37,004 nucleotides of DNA from Acidimicrobiia bacterium. GTDB taxonomy: Bacteria > Actinomycetota > Acidimicrobiia > Acidimicrobiales > Bin134. Shown one piece after another: positions 16,971-25,139 of this stretch. The notes beneath the pieces were generated by a model. It searched no databases. It was not told where the DNA came from and saw only the letters and a list, made by a program, of their open reading frames with translations. The stretch lies in the NCBI GenBank assembly GCA_022821445.1, contig JAJEDQ010000190.1, positions 1 through 37,004 of the forward strand, written 5' to 3'. How positions within the stretch are numbered: the stretch's first letter is position 1; every line of letters begins with the position of its first letter. Both the position numbers and the translations under genes were made by a program.

Positions 16971-17900
16971 ATGACGAGGGCGGCCATCACCGGTGTGGGC
17001 ACCGCGAAGGGCCACAAGGTGGTCACCAACCACGACTTGGCCCAAACCCTCGACACCAGCGACGAGTGGATCGTGGAGCGCACCGGCATCCACGAGCGCC
17101 GGGTGGGGGGCAGCTGCCTGGAGCTGGGCGGCCAAGCAGCCAAGATCGCCCTCAAGCAGGCCGAGATCGACGCCACCGACCTCGACCTGATCATCTGCTC
17201 CACCTGCACCCCCGACCAGGTGTTCCCCGCCGTGTCCAACCGCATCCAAAACGAGTTGGGGGCATCCTGCGGGGCGTTCGACCTGAACGCGGCCTGCTCG
17301 GGCTTCACCTACGGCGTGTCGTTGGCCCAGTCCCAGATCGCCGTCGGCATGGAGCGGGTGCTGGTAATCGGCGTGGACACGCTCAGCCGGTTCACCGACT
17401 GGGACGACCGCTCCACCGCCATCTTGTTCGGCGACGGGGCCGGCGCGGTGGTGCTGGAGCCGGCCATCCGCGATGACCGGGGCGTGCTCAGCACGTTCAT
17501 GGGCTCCGAGGGCCGCTTCGCCGACCTCTTGATCTGCGACTTCGGCGACTACATCAAAATGGACGGCAAGGAGGTGTTCCGCCAGGCGGTGCGGGTCATG
17601 GTCTCAGCCAGCCAGCGGGTGCTGGCCGACGCCGGGCTGGAGGCATCGGATGTGGCTGCGGTGATTCCCCACCAGGCCAACTTCCGGATCATCGAAAGCG
17701 CTATGAAACGCCTGGACATCCCCATGGACAAGGCCGCCACCGTGCTCGAGACCACCGGCAACACCTCATCGGCCTCCATCCCGCTGGCCATGGACGAGGC
17801 GGTGTCGAAGGGGGCCATAAACGACGGTGATGTGGTGCTGCTGGTGGGCTTCGGCGCAGGTATGAGCGTCGCCGCCGCGCTGCTACGCTGGGGCCAGTGA
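16971..17900 (+). CDS. fabH: 3-oxoacyl-ACP synthase III
   Basis: Condenses an acyl-CoA primer with malonyl-ACP to start fatty acid chains. 309 aa, usual length. Catalytic triad visible as Cys109 (NAACSGF), His234 (PHQANFRI) and Asn264 (GNTSSASIP). The primer preference (acetyl or branched) cannot be told by eye. AGGAG precedes ATG 16971 with normal spacing. The TGA overlaps the fabG GTG by 4 nt, so the two are translationally coupled. Confidence 0.96.
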   Translation: MTRAAITGVGTAKGHKVVTNHDLAQTLDTSDEWIVERTGIHERRVGGSCLELGGQAAKIALKQAEIDATDLDLIICSTCTPDQVFPAVSNRIQNELGASCGAFDLNAACSGFTYGVSLAQSQIAVGMERVLVIGVDTLSRFTDWDDRSTAILFGDGAGAVVLEPAIRDDRGVLSTFMGSEGRFADLLICDFGDYIKMDGKEVFRQAVRVMVSASQRVLADAGLEASDVAAVIPHQANFRIIESAMKRLDIPMDKAATVLETTGNTSSASIPLAMDEAVSKGAINDGDVVLLVGFGAGMSVAAALLRWGQ

Positions 17901-18619
17901 GCACATCCAGGGTTGTCCTGGTGACCGGCGGGAACCGGGGCATCGGGCTGGCGACAGCCGCTGAGTTCGCCCAAAACGGCCATCAGGTGGCGGTGACCTA
18001 CCGCAGCGAGCCCCCGCAATCCAACGGGCAAGTCGATCTGTTGGGCGTGTGCTGCGACGTGACCGACGAGAACCAGATCGAAGCCGCCTTCGCCGAGATC
18101 GAAGAGCGGCTCGGCCCGGTCGAGGTGCTGGTGTCCAACGCCGGAATCAACCGCGACAAGCTGCTGATGCGCATGAGCGAGGCCGACTTCACCGACGTGA
18201 TCGACGCCAACCTGACCGCCGGCTACCGGGTGGCCAAGCGGGCCACCAAGTCGATGATGCGCAACCGCTGGGGCCGCATCGTATTCGTGTCGTCGGTGGT
18301 GGGCGCCGTGGGTCAGGCCGGGCAGGCCAACTACGCCGCCTCCAAAGCGGGCCTGGTGGGGCTGAGCCGATCGCTGGCCAAGGAACTGGCCAGCCGCAAC
18401 ATCACCGTCAACGTGGTGGCACCCGGCCCGGTGGGCACCGACATGTTGAACCATCTCGACGAGGACCGCCGCTCGGCCATTATCGACGCGGTTCCCCTCG
18501 GACGATTGGGCGAACCCTCCGAAATTGCTGCCACCATTTCCTTCTTGGCCTCCGACGCCGCCGGCTACGTCACCGGAGCGGTAATTCCGGTAGACGGTGG
18601 CCTGGGCATGGGAGGATGA
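17897..18619 (+). CDS. fabG: 3-oxoacyl-ACP reductase
   Basis: NADPH-dependent short-chain dehydrogenase that reduces 3-oxoacyl-ACP. 240 aa. Cofactor motif TGGNRGIG (residues 10-17), NAG at 81-83, active-site Asn105, Ser133, Tyr146 and Lys150 (SSVVGAVGQAGQANYAASK), and the typical C-terminus FLASDAAGYVTGAVIPVDGG. GTG 17897 lies within the fabH stop (GTGA overlap). The context inside a fab operon makes FabG much likelier than another SDR. Confidence 0.93.
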   Translation: MSTSRVVLVTGGNRGIGLATAAEFAQNGHQVAVTYRSEPPQSNGQVDLLGVCCDVTDENQIEAAFAEIEERLGPVEVLVSNAGINRDKLLMRMSEADFTDVIDANLTAGYRVAKRATKSMMRNRWGRIVFVSSVVGAVGQAGQANYAASKAGLVGLSRSLAKELASRNITVNVVAPGPVGTDMLNHLDEDRRSAIIDAVPLGRLGEPSEIAATISFLASDAAGYVTGAVIPVDGGLGMGG

Positions 18620-18684
18620 ATGCCCGGATACGCATTGGAAAACCCATCCAAGGACCACCCGTCCACAAATAGGAGAGAACAAGC

Positions 18685-18924
18685 GTGAGCGACGACAACT
18701 TCACCCGCTTCCAGAACTGCACCGTGGAGGTGCTGTCGGTGGAGGCCGATCAGGTCACTCCCGAGGCCACCTTTGCCGAGGACTTGGACTCAGACAGCCT
18801 CGACTTGGTCGAGTTGGTGATGGCGCTCGAAGAAGAGTTCGACATCGCCATCGACGAGGAAGAGCTGGAGGGCATCGAGACCGTGGGCCAGGCCTTCGAC
18901 TTGGTGACCGTCAAACTGGGATGA
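18685..18924 (+). CDS. acpP: Acyl carrier protein
   Basis: 79-aa acidic carrier protein for fatty acid intermediates. The phosphopantetheine attachment site is Ser38 in DSDSLDLVEL; helix II (LDLVELVMALEEEFDI) is well conserved. GTG 18685 is preceded by AGGAG at about 8 nt. It follows fabG by 65 nt and precedes fabF by 55 nt. It contains one Cys at residue 12, unusual but harmless for an ACP. Confidence 0.96.
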   Translation: MSDDNFTRFQNCTVEVLSVEADQVTPEATFAEDLDSDSLDLVELVMALEEEFDIAIDEEELEGIETVGQAFDLVTVKLG

Positions 18925-18979
18925 CCTCGCCGCCATCTGACGAGACGAATTCCAACCCTCGGCCGCGGAGCACGAGCCC

Positions 18980-20161
18980 GTGACGGCGCCGCGCCGAGTG
19001 GCAGTCACCGGCATCGGGGTCTTGGCCTGGCCCGGCCTCGGCCGGGATGCCTTCTGGCAGGGGCTGCTGGAGGCCCCCGCCGAGGGGCGTCGGGTGATGG
19101 ACCACTTCGATCCCCTCCCCCATTTCGAAACCCCCAAGGAAGCCCGCCGCACCGACCGGTTCGCCCAGATGGCCCTGGCCGCGGCGGCCGAGGCGCTGGA
19201 GCAGTCGGGCGAGCTCAGCGCCGACCCCGGCCGCACCGGCGTGTGGGTGGGAACGGGCGTGGGAGGCCTGCGGACCCTGGAAGATCAGATCCAGGTCCGC
19301 ATCGACAAGGGCGAACGGCGGGTGTCGCCGTTTCTGGTGCCGATGCTTATGGCCAACGCTGCATCAGCGGCCATCTCCATGCGCTACGGCTTCTCCGGGC
19401 CGTGCGAGAACACGGTCACCGCCTGCGCCGCGGGCACCCAGTCGATTGCCAACGCGGCCATGTTGATCCGCTCCAATCGCTGCGATGCGGTGATCACCGG
19501 TGGGAGCGAGGCCTCCAACTCCATCACCGGCGAGGCCACCTTCTGGAACATGACCGCGGTGTCCCGATCGCACCTCAGCCGCCCGTTCGACTTGGAGCGC
19601 GACGGCTTCATCCAAGCCGAGGGAGCGGCGGTTTTTGTGCTGGAGGAGTTGGAAACGGCCCGAAGCCGAGGAGCGACCGTGCTGGGCGAGATCCTGGGGG
19701 GTGCCAGCAACGCCGACGCCCATCACATCACCGCCCCGTCGCCAGGGGGCGCGGGGGCAGTGCGGTGCATGGAGTTGGCCTTGGCCGATGCCGGGCTGGA
19801 AGCAAGCGACATCGTCCACATAAACGCCCACGGCACGTCCACCCCGCTGAACGACGCCGCCGAAGCCGAGGCCATCCAGAAGGTGTTCGGCACGCCGGGG
19901 CCGCTGGTCACCTCCACAAAGGGCGTGACCGGTCACGCCCTGGGAGCGGCAGGGGCCATTGAGGCGGCCGCGGTGCTGTTGGCCATGGAACACGGGTCGA
20001 TCCCCCCCACCTACGGGTACGAGACCCCCGACCCTGAGATGGCCCCCATCCAAATCGTGGCCCCCGATCCGGCCCCGTGGACGCCAGGGCCGTCGCTGTC
20101 GAACTCCTTCGGCTTCGGCGGCCACAACGGGACCATCGTGATCGGGCCCCCGCCCGAATAG
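18980..20161 (+). CDS. fabF: 3-oxoacyl-ACP synthase II
   Basis: Elongating ketosynthase of type II fatty acid synthesis. 393 aa. Triad Cys149 (TACAAGTQSI), His284 (NAHGTSTPLND) and His319 (KGVTGHALGAAG), with the C-terminal GFGGHNGTIV. The GTG at 18980 leads directly into the conserved first strand VAVTGIGV. Last gene of the operon; it converges with fabZ, with a GC-rich hairpin between. FabB-like specificity cannot be excluded. Confidence 0.94.
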   Translation: MTAPRRVAVTGIGVLAWPGLGRDAFWQGLLEAPAEGRRVMDHFDPLPHFETPKEARRTDRFAQMALAAAAEALEQSGELSADPGRTGVWVGTGVGGLRTLEDQIQVRIDKGERRVSPFLVPMLMANAASAAISMRYGFSGPCENTVTACAAGTQSIANAAMLIRSNRCDAVITGGSEASNSITGEATFWNMTAVSRSHLSRPFDLERDGFIQAEGAAVFVLEELETARSRGATVLGEILGGASNADAHHITAPSPGGAGAVRCMELALADAGLEASDIVHINAHGTSTPLNDAAEAEAIQKVFGTPGPLVTSTKGVTGHALGAAGAIEAAAVLLAMEHGSIPPTYGYETPDPEMAPIQIVAPDPAPWTPGPSLSNSFGFGGHNGTIVIGPPPE

Positions 20162-20186
20162 CCGGCATCTGCCCACTGGCACCTAC

Positions 20187-20208
20187 CGCCGGCGCTTGGC
20201 CGCCGGCG
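20187..20208. terminator. Hairpin between convergent fabF and fabZ
   Basis: CGCCGGCG repeated either side of a 6-nt loop forms an 8-bp all-GC stem. It has no T tract, so it could act on both strands only as a weak or Rho-assisted terminator. Confidence 0.4.
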
Positions 20209-20212
20209 CCGA

Positions 20213-20635
20213 TCAGTCGGCGTCTACCACCACGAACAGCAGCTCGCAGGAGCAGGCCAGATCGCCGCCAACCGACGCCCGCCCCTGGCCTCGGCCGGCC
20301 CGGGCCGACAGGCGGGTCATCTCCACTTCCAGGTCCAAGCGCTCACCGGGGACCACCTGGCGGCGGAAACGGGCGCTGTCGAGGCCGCCGAACAGAGGCA
20401 GCTTGCCGGCGAATCGGTCGTCGCAGAGGGCGATGTAGGCCCCGAGTTGGGCGATGGCCTCGGCCATCAGCACTCCCGGCAGCGTGGGACGCCTGGGAAA
20501 GTGGCCGGCGAAGAACGGCTCGTCGCCAGTGAGCTGCCAATAGCCCTCGGCCCGCTCCCCGATCACCATTGAGGTGACCTCGTCCAAGAACAGGAACGGG
20601 GGGCGGTGCGGGAGAACCTCAGCCGGAGGTCTCAT
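20213..20635 (-). CDS. fabZ: 3-hydroxyacyl-ACP dehydratase FabZ family
   Basis: Hot-dog fold dehydratase that removes water from 3-hydroxyacyl-ACP. 140 aa. [13 protein letters not shown] (about residues 8-20) and the catalytic helix [22 protein letters not shown], with His44 and Glu58-like positions, identify the family. It lies convergent to the fab operon that otherwise lacks a dehydratase, so it probably completes that pathway. It starts 18 nt after the peroxiredoxin stop on the same strand and is likely co-transcribed with it. MaoC-type dehydratases are unlikely because the FabZ helix is intact. Confidence 0.9.
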   Translation of the reverse strand: MRPPAEVLPHRPPFLFLDEVTSMVIGERAEGYWQLTGDEPFFAGHFPRRPTLPGVLMAEAIAQLGAYIALCDDRFAGKLPLFGGLDSARFRRQVVPGERLDLEVEMTRLSARAGRGQGRASVGGDLACSCELLFVVVDAD

Positions 20636-20653
20636 AAGGCTGCTCTTGTTCCG

Positions 20654-21118
20654 CTATTCCTCAGGCAGTGCCGCAGCCAGGTTGATCGCGGTGTTCTTGG
20701 GGCTGATCTTGTACCAGGCGCGCTCAATCCGGCCGTCTTCATCTACAAGGAAGGCGGAGCGGACAATGCCCCAGTAGGTGTTCCCGTACATCTTCTTCTC
20801 CCGCCACACCCCGAAGGCCTCGGCAGCCTCATGGTCGGGATCCGAGAGGAGGGAGTAGCCGAGGTCGCACTTCTCATCGAATCGCTTCTGGCGGTCGGGC
20901 TTGTCCCCGCTGATTCCCACTGCGGAGATGCCCCGTTCTGCGGCGATGTCACGCACGCCGATTGCCTGATTCGTTCAACCGGGAGTGAGCGCTTTGGGAA
21001 AGAAGAAAATCGCCAGCTTCCGTCCGGCAAAGTCACCCAGCGACACCTGATTGCCGTTCTGGTCCTCCAGGGCGAACGCCGGCGCTTGATCGCCGGGAGA
21101 CAACAGCCAATCATCCAT
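20654..21118 (-). CDS. bcp: Bcp/PrxQ peroxiredoxin, probable selenoprotein with in-frame TGA at the peroxidatic site
   Basis: Thiol-dependent peroxidase of the bacterioferritin-comigratory-protein family. Reading from ATG 21118 to TAG gives 154 codons in one frame, the normal family length, interrupted only by TGA at 20977-20975. That codon is residue 48, in FFFPKALTPG-[48]-TNQA, where the family has the peroxidatic Cys of TPGCT. The usual resolving Cys five residues later is absent (Ile53); Cys84 lies 36 residues on, a position used as resolving Cys in some PrxQ enzymes. Downstream sequence stays conserved (GISGDKP, LLSDPDHEAAEAFGVW, RSAFLVDEDGRI), arguing against decay. A TAGAGT box lies 6 nt before the ATG. 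A TGC/TGT to TGA error or mutation remains possible. fabZ follows 18 nt later. Confidence 0.8.
20941..20960 (-). promoter_or_regulatory. Putative bacterial SECIS hairpin
   Basis: Fourteen nt after the TGA the mRNA can form CGGCG-UG-[CGUGA]-CA-U-CGCCG: a 5-bp stem, one bulged U, 2 more pairs and a 5-nt loop with GU at its second and third positions. Distance from UGA to loop (about 22 nt) and a G near the loop start agree with the known bacterial SECIS pattern for SelB binding. Short GC hairpins are common here, so this alone is weak support. Confidence 0.5.
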
Positions 21119-21124
21119 GGATCG

Positions 21125-21130
21125 ACTCTA
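21125..21130 (-). promoter_or_regulatory. Putative -10 box of the peroxiredoxin gene
   Basis: TAGAGT on the minus strand, 6 nt before ATG 21118. It supports that ATG as the true start, and so the single frame through the TGA. It lies in the 17-bp gap after the HU stop. Confidence 0.4.
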
Positions 21131-21135
21131 TCGGA

Positions 21136-21414
21136 TCAGGTTCCCTTGACGGCTGCCTTCAGCCGGGCCCCAGCGCTCACCTTGCAGCCCTTGGCGGCGG
21201 CAATCTGGATGGTCTCGCCAGTGCGGGGGTTGCGACCGGTGCGAGCGCCTCGAGATGTCTGCTCGAAGGACACGAAGCCGGTGATCGATACCTTGTCGCC
21301 CAAGATCACCTGCTCAGTGACGACAGTCTCCAGGCTGCTGAGCACCGCGTCCACGGAACTCTTGCTCTCACCGGTGCGCTCGCTGATGGCGCTGACCAAC
21401 TCTGACTTGTTCAT
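21136..21414 (-). CDS. hup: DNA-binding protein HU
   Basis: Nucleoid-associated histone-like protein. 92 aa with the HU/IHF core MNKSELVSAISERTG, GFVSFEQTSRGARTGRNPRTGE (flexible DNA-binding arm) and the C-terminal KAAVKG. The lysine-rich tail found in mycobacterial and streptomycete HupB/HupS is missing, so it is the short form. ATG 21414 has a perfect AGGAGG (21420-21425) 5 nt upstream. Upstream is a strong candidate promoter overlapped by a 24-bp inverted repeat. Confidence 0.96.
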   Translation of the reverse strand: MNKSELVSAISERTGESKSSVDAVLSSLETVVTEQVILGDKVSITGFVSFEQTSRGARTGRNPRTGETIQIAAAKGCKVSAGARLKAAVKGT

Positions 21415-21430
21415 GGAATCCTCCTGAATA

Positions 21431-21470
21431 CTGAATTACGCGAGTGTAATTCAGTTGGAATTTGACACAA
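21431..21470 (-). promoter_or_regulatory. HU promoter with overlapping inverted-repeat operator
   Basis: TTGTGT (21470-21465), 16-bp spacer, TACACT (21448-21443). A perfect inverted repeat CTGAATTAC-N6-GTAATTCAG at 21431-21454 covers the -10 box and likely start site, the usual place for a repressor to act. The regulator is not known; HU autoregulation is possible. Confidence 0.55.
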
Positions 21471-21526
21471 AGTTCTCAGAGTCAATCAGTCCGCAGTGGA
21501 AAAATGCCAAGTTCTCAGGCTCAATC
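21470..21526. repeat. 18-bp imperfect direct repeat between HU and trpA
   Basis: AAGTTCTCAG-nn-TCAATC occurs at 21470-21487 and 21509-21526, differing only at the two n positions, 39 bp apart. The second copy overlaps the trpA stop codon. Confidence 0.7.
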
Positions 21527-22300
21527 CAAGGCTAGGCGGAATTGCCCAACCAGATCGCCCACCGCGGCGGGTCCGCCGTCGCCCAGCATCCGGCGCACCA
21601 CCGCCGAGCCCACCACCGCGCCGTCGGCCACTCGGCACACCTCCTGGGCCTGCTCGGGCGTGCCCACGCCCACTCCCACCAGAACGGGCACGTCGGTTAC
21701 CTGCTTGAGCCTCCCGGCCATAACCACCGCCGACGACGCCAGCTCGTCGCGCTCCCCGGTCACTCCCAGAAGCCCCACCCCGTAGACGAATCCCCGGGTT
21801 CGAGCGCAAATCCGACCCAGCCGCTCGTCGGAGGCGGTGGGCGCGGCCAACAGCACCGTCTCCACCCCCGCAGCGTCGGCCGCCTCGGTCCACGGCCCCG
21901 CTTCCTCCAGAGGCAAGTCGGGGAGGATGGCGGCAGCCACGCCCTGCTCAGCTAGCACCGAGGCGAACCGCTCCAAGCCGAATCGGAAGGCGATGTTGTA
22001 ATAGGTCATCACCGCCAGCGGGACGCCGATGTCGAGTCGCCCGAGGGCGTCCAAAACCGCCAGCGGGGTGATCCCGCCTGCCAGCGCTCGGTCGTTGGCC
22101 TGCTGGATGACCGGGCCGTCCATCACCGGATCGGAGAACGGTATGCCCACTTCGATCGCGTCGGCGCCCGCGTCGGCGGCGGCGGCCAGTCCGGCCTGCC
22201 AGTCGCCCAGCCCCCCGGTGAGATAGGGAACCAGCGCCTTGCCGCCTCGGGAGCGGCGGGCCCGCAGTGCGGCCTCCAACGGGCCGGGCTCAGCGCTCAT
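21521..22300 (-). CDS. trpA: Tryptophan synthase alpha subunit
   Basis: Cleaves indole-3-glycerol phosphate to indole, passed to TrpB. 259 aa TIM barrel. Catalytic Glu50 and Asp61 sit in [21 protein letters not shown] and [13 protein letters not shown], which bind the phosphate, are present. ATG 22300 overlaps the trpB TGA by 4 nt (ATGA), so the subunits are coupled. Last gene of the trp operon. Confidence 0.97.
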   Translation of the reverse strand: MSAEPGPLEAALRARRSRGGKALVPYLTGGLGDWQAGLAAAADAGADAIEVGIPFSDPVMDGPVIQQANDRALAGGITPLAVLDALGRLDIGVPLAVMTYYNIAFRFGLERFASVLAEQGVAAAILPDLPLEEAGPWTEAADAAGVETVLLAAPTASDERLGRICARTRGFVYGVGLLGVTGERDELASSAVVMAGRLKQVTDVPVLVGVGVGTPEQAQEVCRVADGAVVGSAVVRRMLGDGGPAAVGDLVGQFRLALD

Positions 22301-23487
22301 TCAGATTGTCCGTCGTCTCCGCTGGCGCTGCCGTCGGCCACCAGCCGGTCCATCATCTGGTCGACGTCTTTATCGCCCCGGCCGCTGAGGTTCAACAACA
22401 CCGACTGGCCGGCCAGCTCCTGGCGGGCCCGCGACACCCAGGCCAAGGCATGGGCCGGCTCCAGCGCGGGGATGATCCCCTCGGTGCGCGACAGCAGCTC
22501 GAAAGCGGCCACCACCTCGTCGTCGGTAACCGTCTCATAGCGGGCCCGGCCGATGGCTGCCAGATGAGAGTGCTCCGGGCCGATGCCGGGATAGTCCAAA
22601 CCGGCGGATATCGACTCAGCCTCCAGCACTTGGCCGTGCTCGTCTTGCATCAGAAACGACTTGGAGCCGTGGACCACACCGGGAACTCCCCGGCCTATGG
22701 CTGCCCCGCCCGCCGGCTCCACCCCCACCAGCGCGGCGTCGCCTTCTACGAAGCCGCTGAAGATGCCGATGGCGTTGCTGCCACCCCCCACACAGGCGGT
22801 GACCACATCGGGGTCACGCCCCATCAGCGCACGGCACTGCTCCCGGGCCTCGTCGCCGATCACCCGGTGCAGCTCCCGCACCATCCACGGGTAGGGGTGG
22901 GGGCCCATAACCGAGCCCAAGCAGTAGTGCGAGCTCTCCACGGTGGCCACCCAGTCGCGCATGGCCTCGTTGATGGCGTCTTTCAGCGTCCGGCTGCCCG
23001 ACAGCGCCGATCGCACCTCGGCCCCCAGAAGCTGCATTCGGAAAACGTTGAGGGCTTGGCGCTCCATGTCCACCTCGCCCATGTACACCACGCATTCCAG
23101 CCCCAGAAGGGCGGCCGCGGTGGCAGTGGCCACGCCGTGCTGGCCGGCGCCGGTCTCAGCCACCAGCCGGGCCTTGCCCATGCGAACGGCCAAAAGGGCC
23201 TGGCCCAGCACATTGTTGATCTTGTGAGAACCGGTATGGTTGAGATCCTCCCGCTTCAGCAGCAGCCGCAATCCCAGCTCTTCAGACAGGCGGTGGCACT
23301 CGGTGAGCGGCGACGGGCGCCCGGCGTAGTCGGCCAGCAACTGGTTCAGCTCGCCCCGAAAGCTCTCGTCGGCCCAGGCGGAGCGGAACGCGGCCTCCAG
23401 CTGCTCGCAGGCCGGTACCAGGGTCTCGGGCACAAACCGCCCGCCGAAATCCCCGAACCGCCCGCCTACGGGCTCGGCCATGGTCAT
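22297..23487 (-). CDS. trpB: Tryptophan synthase beta subunit
   Basis: PLP enzyme joining indole and serine to tryptophan. 396 aa. PLP Lys89 in [11 protein letters not shown], catalytic Glu111 in AETGAGQHG, phosphate loop [10 protein letters not shown], and the C-terminal LSGRGDKD. It is the TrpB1 type that pairs with TrpA, judged by length and operon. ATG 23487 or the in-frame ATG two codons later could be the start. It follows trpF by 43 nt. Confidence 0.97.
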   Translation of the reverse strand: MTMAEPVGGRFGDFGGRFVPETLVPACEQLEAAFRSAWADESFRGELNQLLADYAGRPSPLTECHRLSEELGLRLLLKREDLNHTGSHKINNVLGQALLAVRMGKARLVAETGAGQHGVATATAAALLGLECVVYMGEVDMERQALNVFRMQLLGAEVRSALSGSRTLKDAINEAMRDWVATVESSHYCLGSVMGPHPYPWMVRELHRVIGDEAREQCRALMGRDPDVVTACVGGGSNAIGIFSGFVEGDAALVGVEPAGGAAIGRGVPGVVHGSKSFLMQDEHGQVLEAESISAGLDYPGIGPEHSHLAAIGRARYETVTDDEVVAAFELLSRTEGIIPALEPAHALAWVSRARQELAGQSVLLNLSGRGDKDVDQMMDRLVADGSASGDDGQSE

Positions 23488-23530
23488 CGCCGCACCACGC
23501 GGTCAACTCGTTGGGCAAACACAGCCACGA

Positions 23531-24238
23531 TCACTGAAACCGCTCTTCCTGCCAGTCGTAGGGGCCTTCGTCGTAGGGCTCTGTTTCATCGGGCTCATGG
23601 TCACCGAGCTCTTGGTCGGTGGAGTCGGGGCGAGATGGCTCGGTCTCCCGGACCGCGTTGATGAAGGCCCGCAGTCGGGCCGGGTCTTTGCGACCGGGCG
23701 AGAGCTCTACTCCGGTGGACACGTCCACCCCCCACGGGCGCACCTTGGCGATGGCCATGGCCACATTCTCCGGGGTGAGCCCCCCGGCCATGATGAGCCG
23801 GATCCCGCCGGGCGCACCCTCGGCCAGCGACCAGTCGAATACCTGGCCGGAGCCGGGGTTGTCGGAGTCCACCAGCACCATGTCGGCGCCGTAGCGGTCG
23901 GCCATGGCCAAAGCGGCGCTGCCTCCGGGAAACGCCTTGATCACCGCCGGCACCTTCTCGCGAATCAACTGCGTGTCGGCGATGCTCTCCCGTCCGTGGA
24001 GCTGGGCCACCTTGAGGCCGCAGCGGTTGACAATCTCCGCCACCCGCTGAGGGGCCTCGTTGCGGAACACGCCCACGGTGAGAACGCCGGGGGGAAGCAG
24101 CCCCACGATCTCCTGTACTCGGGGTGGGGCGATCTGACGGGACGATGGAGCCAGCACGAAGCCCACGGCGTCGGCGCCCAGCGCGGCGGCCAGCAGGGCG
24201 TCGGCGGCGGTGGTGATGCCGCAGATCTTGATGAACAC
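23531..24238 (-). CDS. trpF: Phosphoribosylanthranilate isomerase
   Basis: Third step of tryptophan synthesis, a TIM-barrel isomerase. From GTG 24238 it is 235 aa. Catalytic Cys6 (MFIKICGIT) and Asp172 (GVDVSTGVE) are in place; AQLHGRE and IMAGGLTPENV are typical. The last 35 residues are an acidic, Asp/Glu/Pro-rich tail not seen in most TrpF. TTG 24247 is the other possible start, but it overlaps a TAGTTT box placed 8 nt before the GTG. Streptomyces and Mycobacterium lack trpF and use PriA, so its presence is informative about this lineage. Confidence 0.95.
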   Translation of the reverse strand: MFIKICGITTAADALLAAALGADAVGFVLAPSSRQIAPPRVQEIVGLLPPGVLTVGVFRNEAPQRVAEIVNRCGLKVAQLHGRESIADTQLIREKVPAVIKAFPGGSAALAMADRYGADMVLVDSDNPGSGQVFDWSLAEGAPGGIRLIMAGGLTPENVAMAIAKVRPWGVDVSTGVELSPGRKDPARLRAFINAVRETEPSRPDSTDQELGDHEPDETEPYDEGPYDWQEERFQ

Positions 24239-24246
24239 TGGCTCCA

Positions 24247-24252
24247 AAACTA
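24247..24252 (-). promoter_or_regulatory. Putative -10 box of trpF
   Basis: TAGTTT on the minus strand, 8 nt before GTG 24238, the same hexamer and spacing as before hisD (33468-33473). It would give trpF-trpB-trpA a promoter apart from trpE. Confidence 0.35.
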
Positions 24253-24280
24253 CCGGCTGACCCGCCCCATACTTGGGTTG

Positions 24281-25132
24281 TTAACGGGGAACGGCTGACG
24301 CCCGGGCCGGGTAGTCGGCCACACACACCTCAGCCGGCATCTCCACGGCGCGCTTGATGTAGCCCAGCGCCACCGTGCTGCCGGTAACTGCGTCCCAGGC
24401 CGCGCTGGTGATGGTGCCGATCTCAGCACCGTCGGAAGAGGCAACGGAGTCGCCAGAGGCCAGCTCAACCCGGTGGTCCAGAATCAGCAGCCTAAGGTAC
24501 CGGGGGGCGGTGCTGCCCCGGGAGTCCATGCGGGCCACCAGCTCCTGGCCGGTGAAGCACCCCTTGGTGAAGCTCACCGTTAAGGTAACCACCTCCGCCT
24601 CGGCCGGGATGGTGCGCTCGTCGATGTCCACCCCCATGCGGGGAAACCCGCTCCTGATCCGATGGGCCTCCAGGGCTTCAGGGCTGATTCGGGGCACGTC
24701 GTTGGACACCGTCGGCGCGGGGCCGAGCACATCGACCCCGCCGGTGGGAACCGGGCCGACGACCTCCCCAGAAACAGCTGCCTGTTCAGCGCTTGGGCCG
24801 CGCACCGCGATGCACTGCCATTGGAGCGGATCAAGGGTCACGTCGGTGCGGAGCATGAACCGCTTGAGCCGGGCGGTCACCTGCTCCAGCGGCCCGTCGG
24901 TGTCGAGGATGAACCGGTCGGCGGCCTGGCGGGTCACCCGCACCAGGGCATCGATGCGCCCCTGGGGTTGCAGGATGAGCGACCAGGCGCACTGGCCGGG
25001 GGCCAAAGCGGCCACGTCTTGGCTGAGCTGGCCCTGCAAGAACGCCTCGGCGTCGGGGCCGGCCACGGCCAGCACCGCCCGCTCGGTGGGGCAGGCCCCC
25101 ACCGCAGTGCTCAGATCAATGGGAGTGCTCAC
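24281..25132 (-). CDS. ygfZ: YgfZ/GcvT-like folate-binding protein
   Basis: Folate-dependent factor that helps build or repair some iron-sulfur proteins. The family signature K-G-C-[FY]-x-G-Q-E is present as KGCFTGQE (about residues 190-197 of 283). Residues RTIPAEAEVVTLTVSFTKGC and SRGSTAPRYLRLL match the family. GTG 25132 is preferred; TTG 25156 would add eight residues and lies in a tandem repeat. Sits between trpE and trpF without an evident pathway link, probably carried in the same transcript. Confidence 0.88.
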   Translation of the reverse strand: MSTPIDLSTAVGACPTERAVLAVAGPDAEAFLQGQLSQDVAALAPGQCAWSLILQPQGRIDALVRVTRQAADRFILDTDGPLEQVTARLKRFMLRTDVTLDPLQWQCIAVRGPSAEQAAVSGEVVGPVPTGGVDVLGPAPTVSNDVPRISPEALEAHRIRSGFPRMGVDIDERTIPAEAEVVTLTVSFTKGCFTGQELVARMDSRGSTAPRYLRLLILDHRVELASGDSVASSDGAEIGTITSAAWDAVTGSTVALGYIKRAVEMPAEVCVADYPARASAVPR

Positions 25133-25139
25133 ACTGTGC

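Noticed and set aside
20743-21114. 123-aa minus-strand frame over the peroxiredoxin
   Set aside because: It is the wrong frame: Arg/Ser-rich, no homology. The peroxiredoxin reads through in one other frame with a single TGA.
20654-21118. Frameshifted bcp pseudogene
   Set aside because: Both halves are in the same frame, the only interruption replaces the catalytic Cys codon, and the rest is conserved, so decay is a poorer explanation than Sec.
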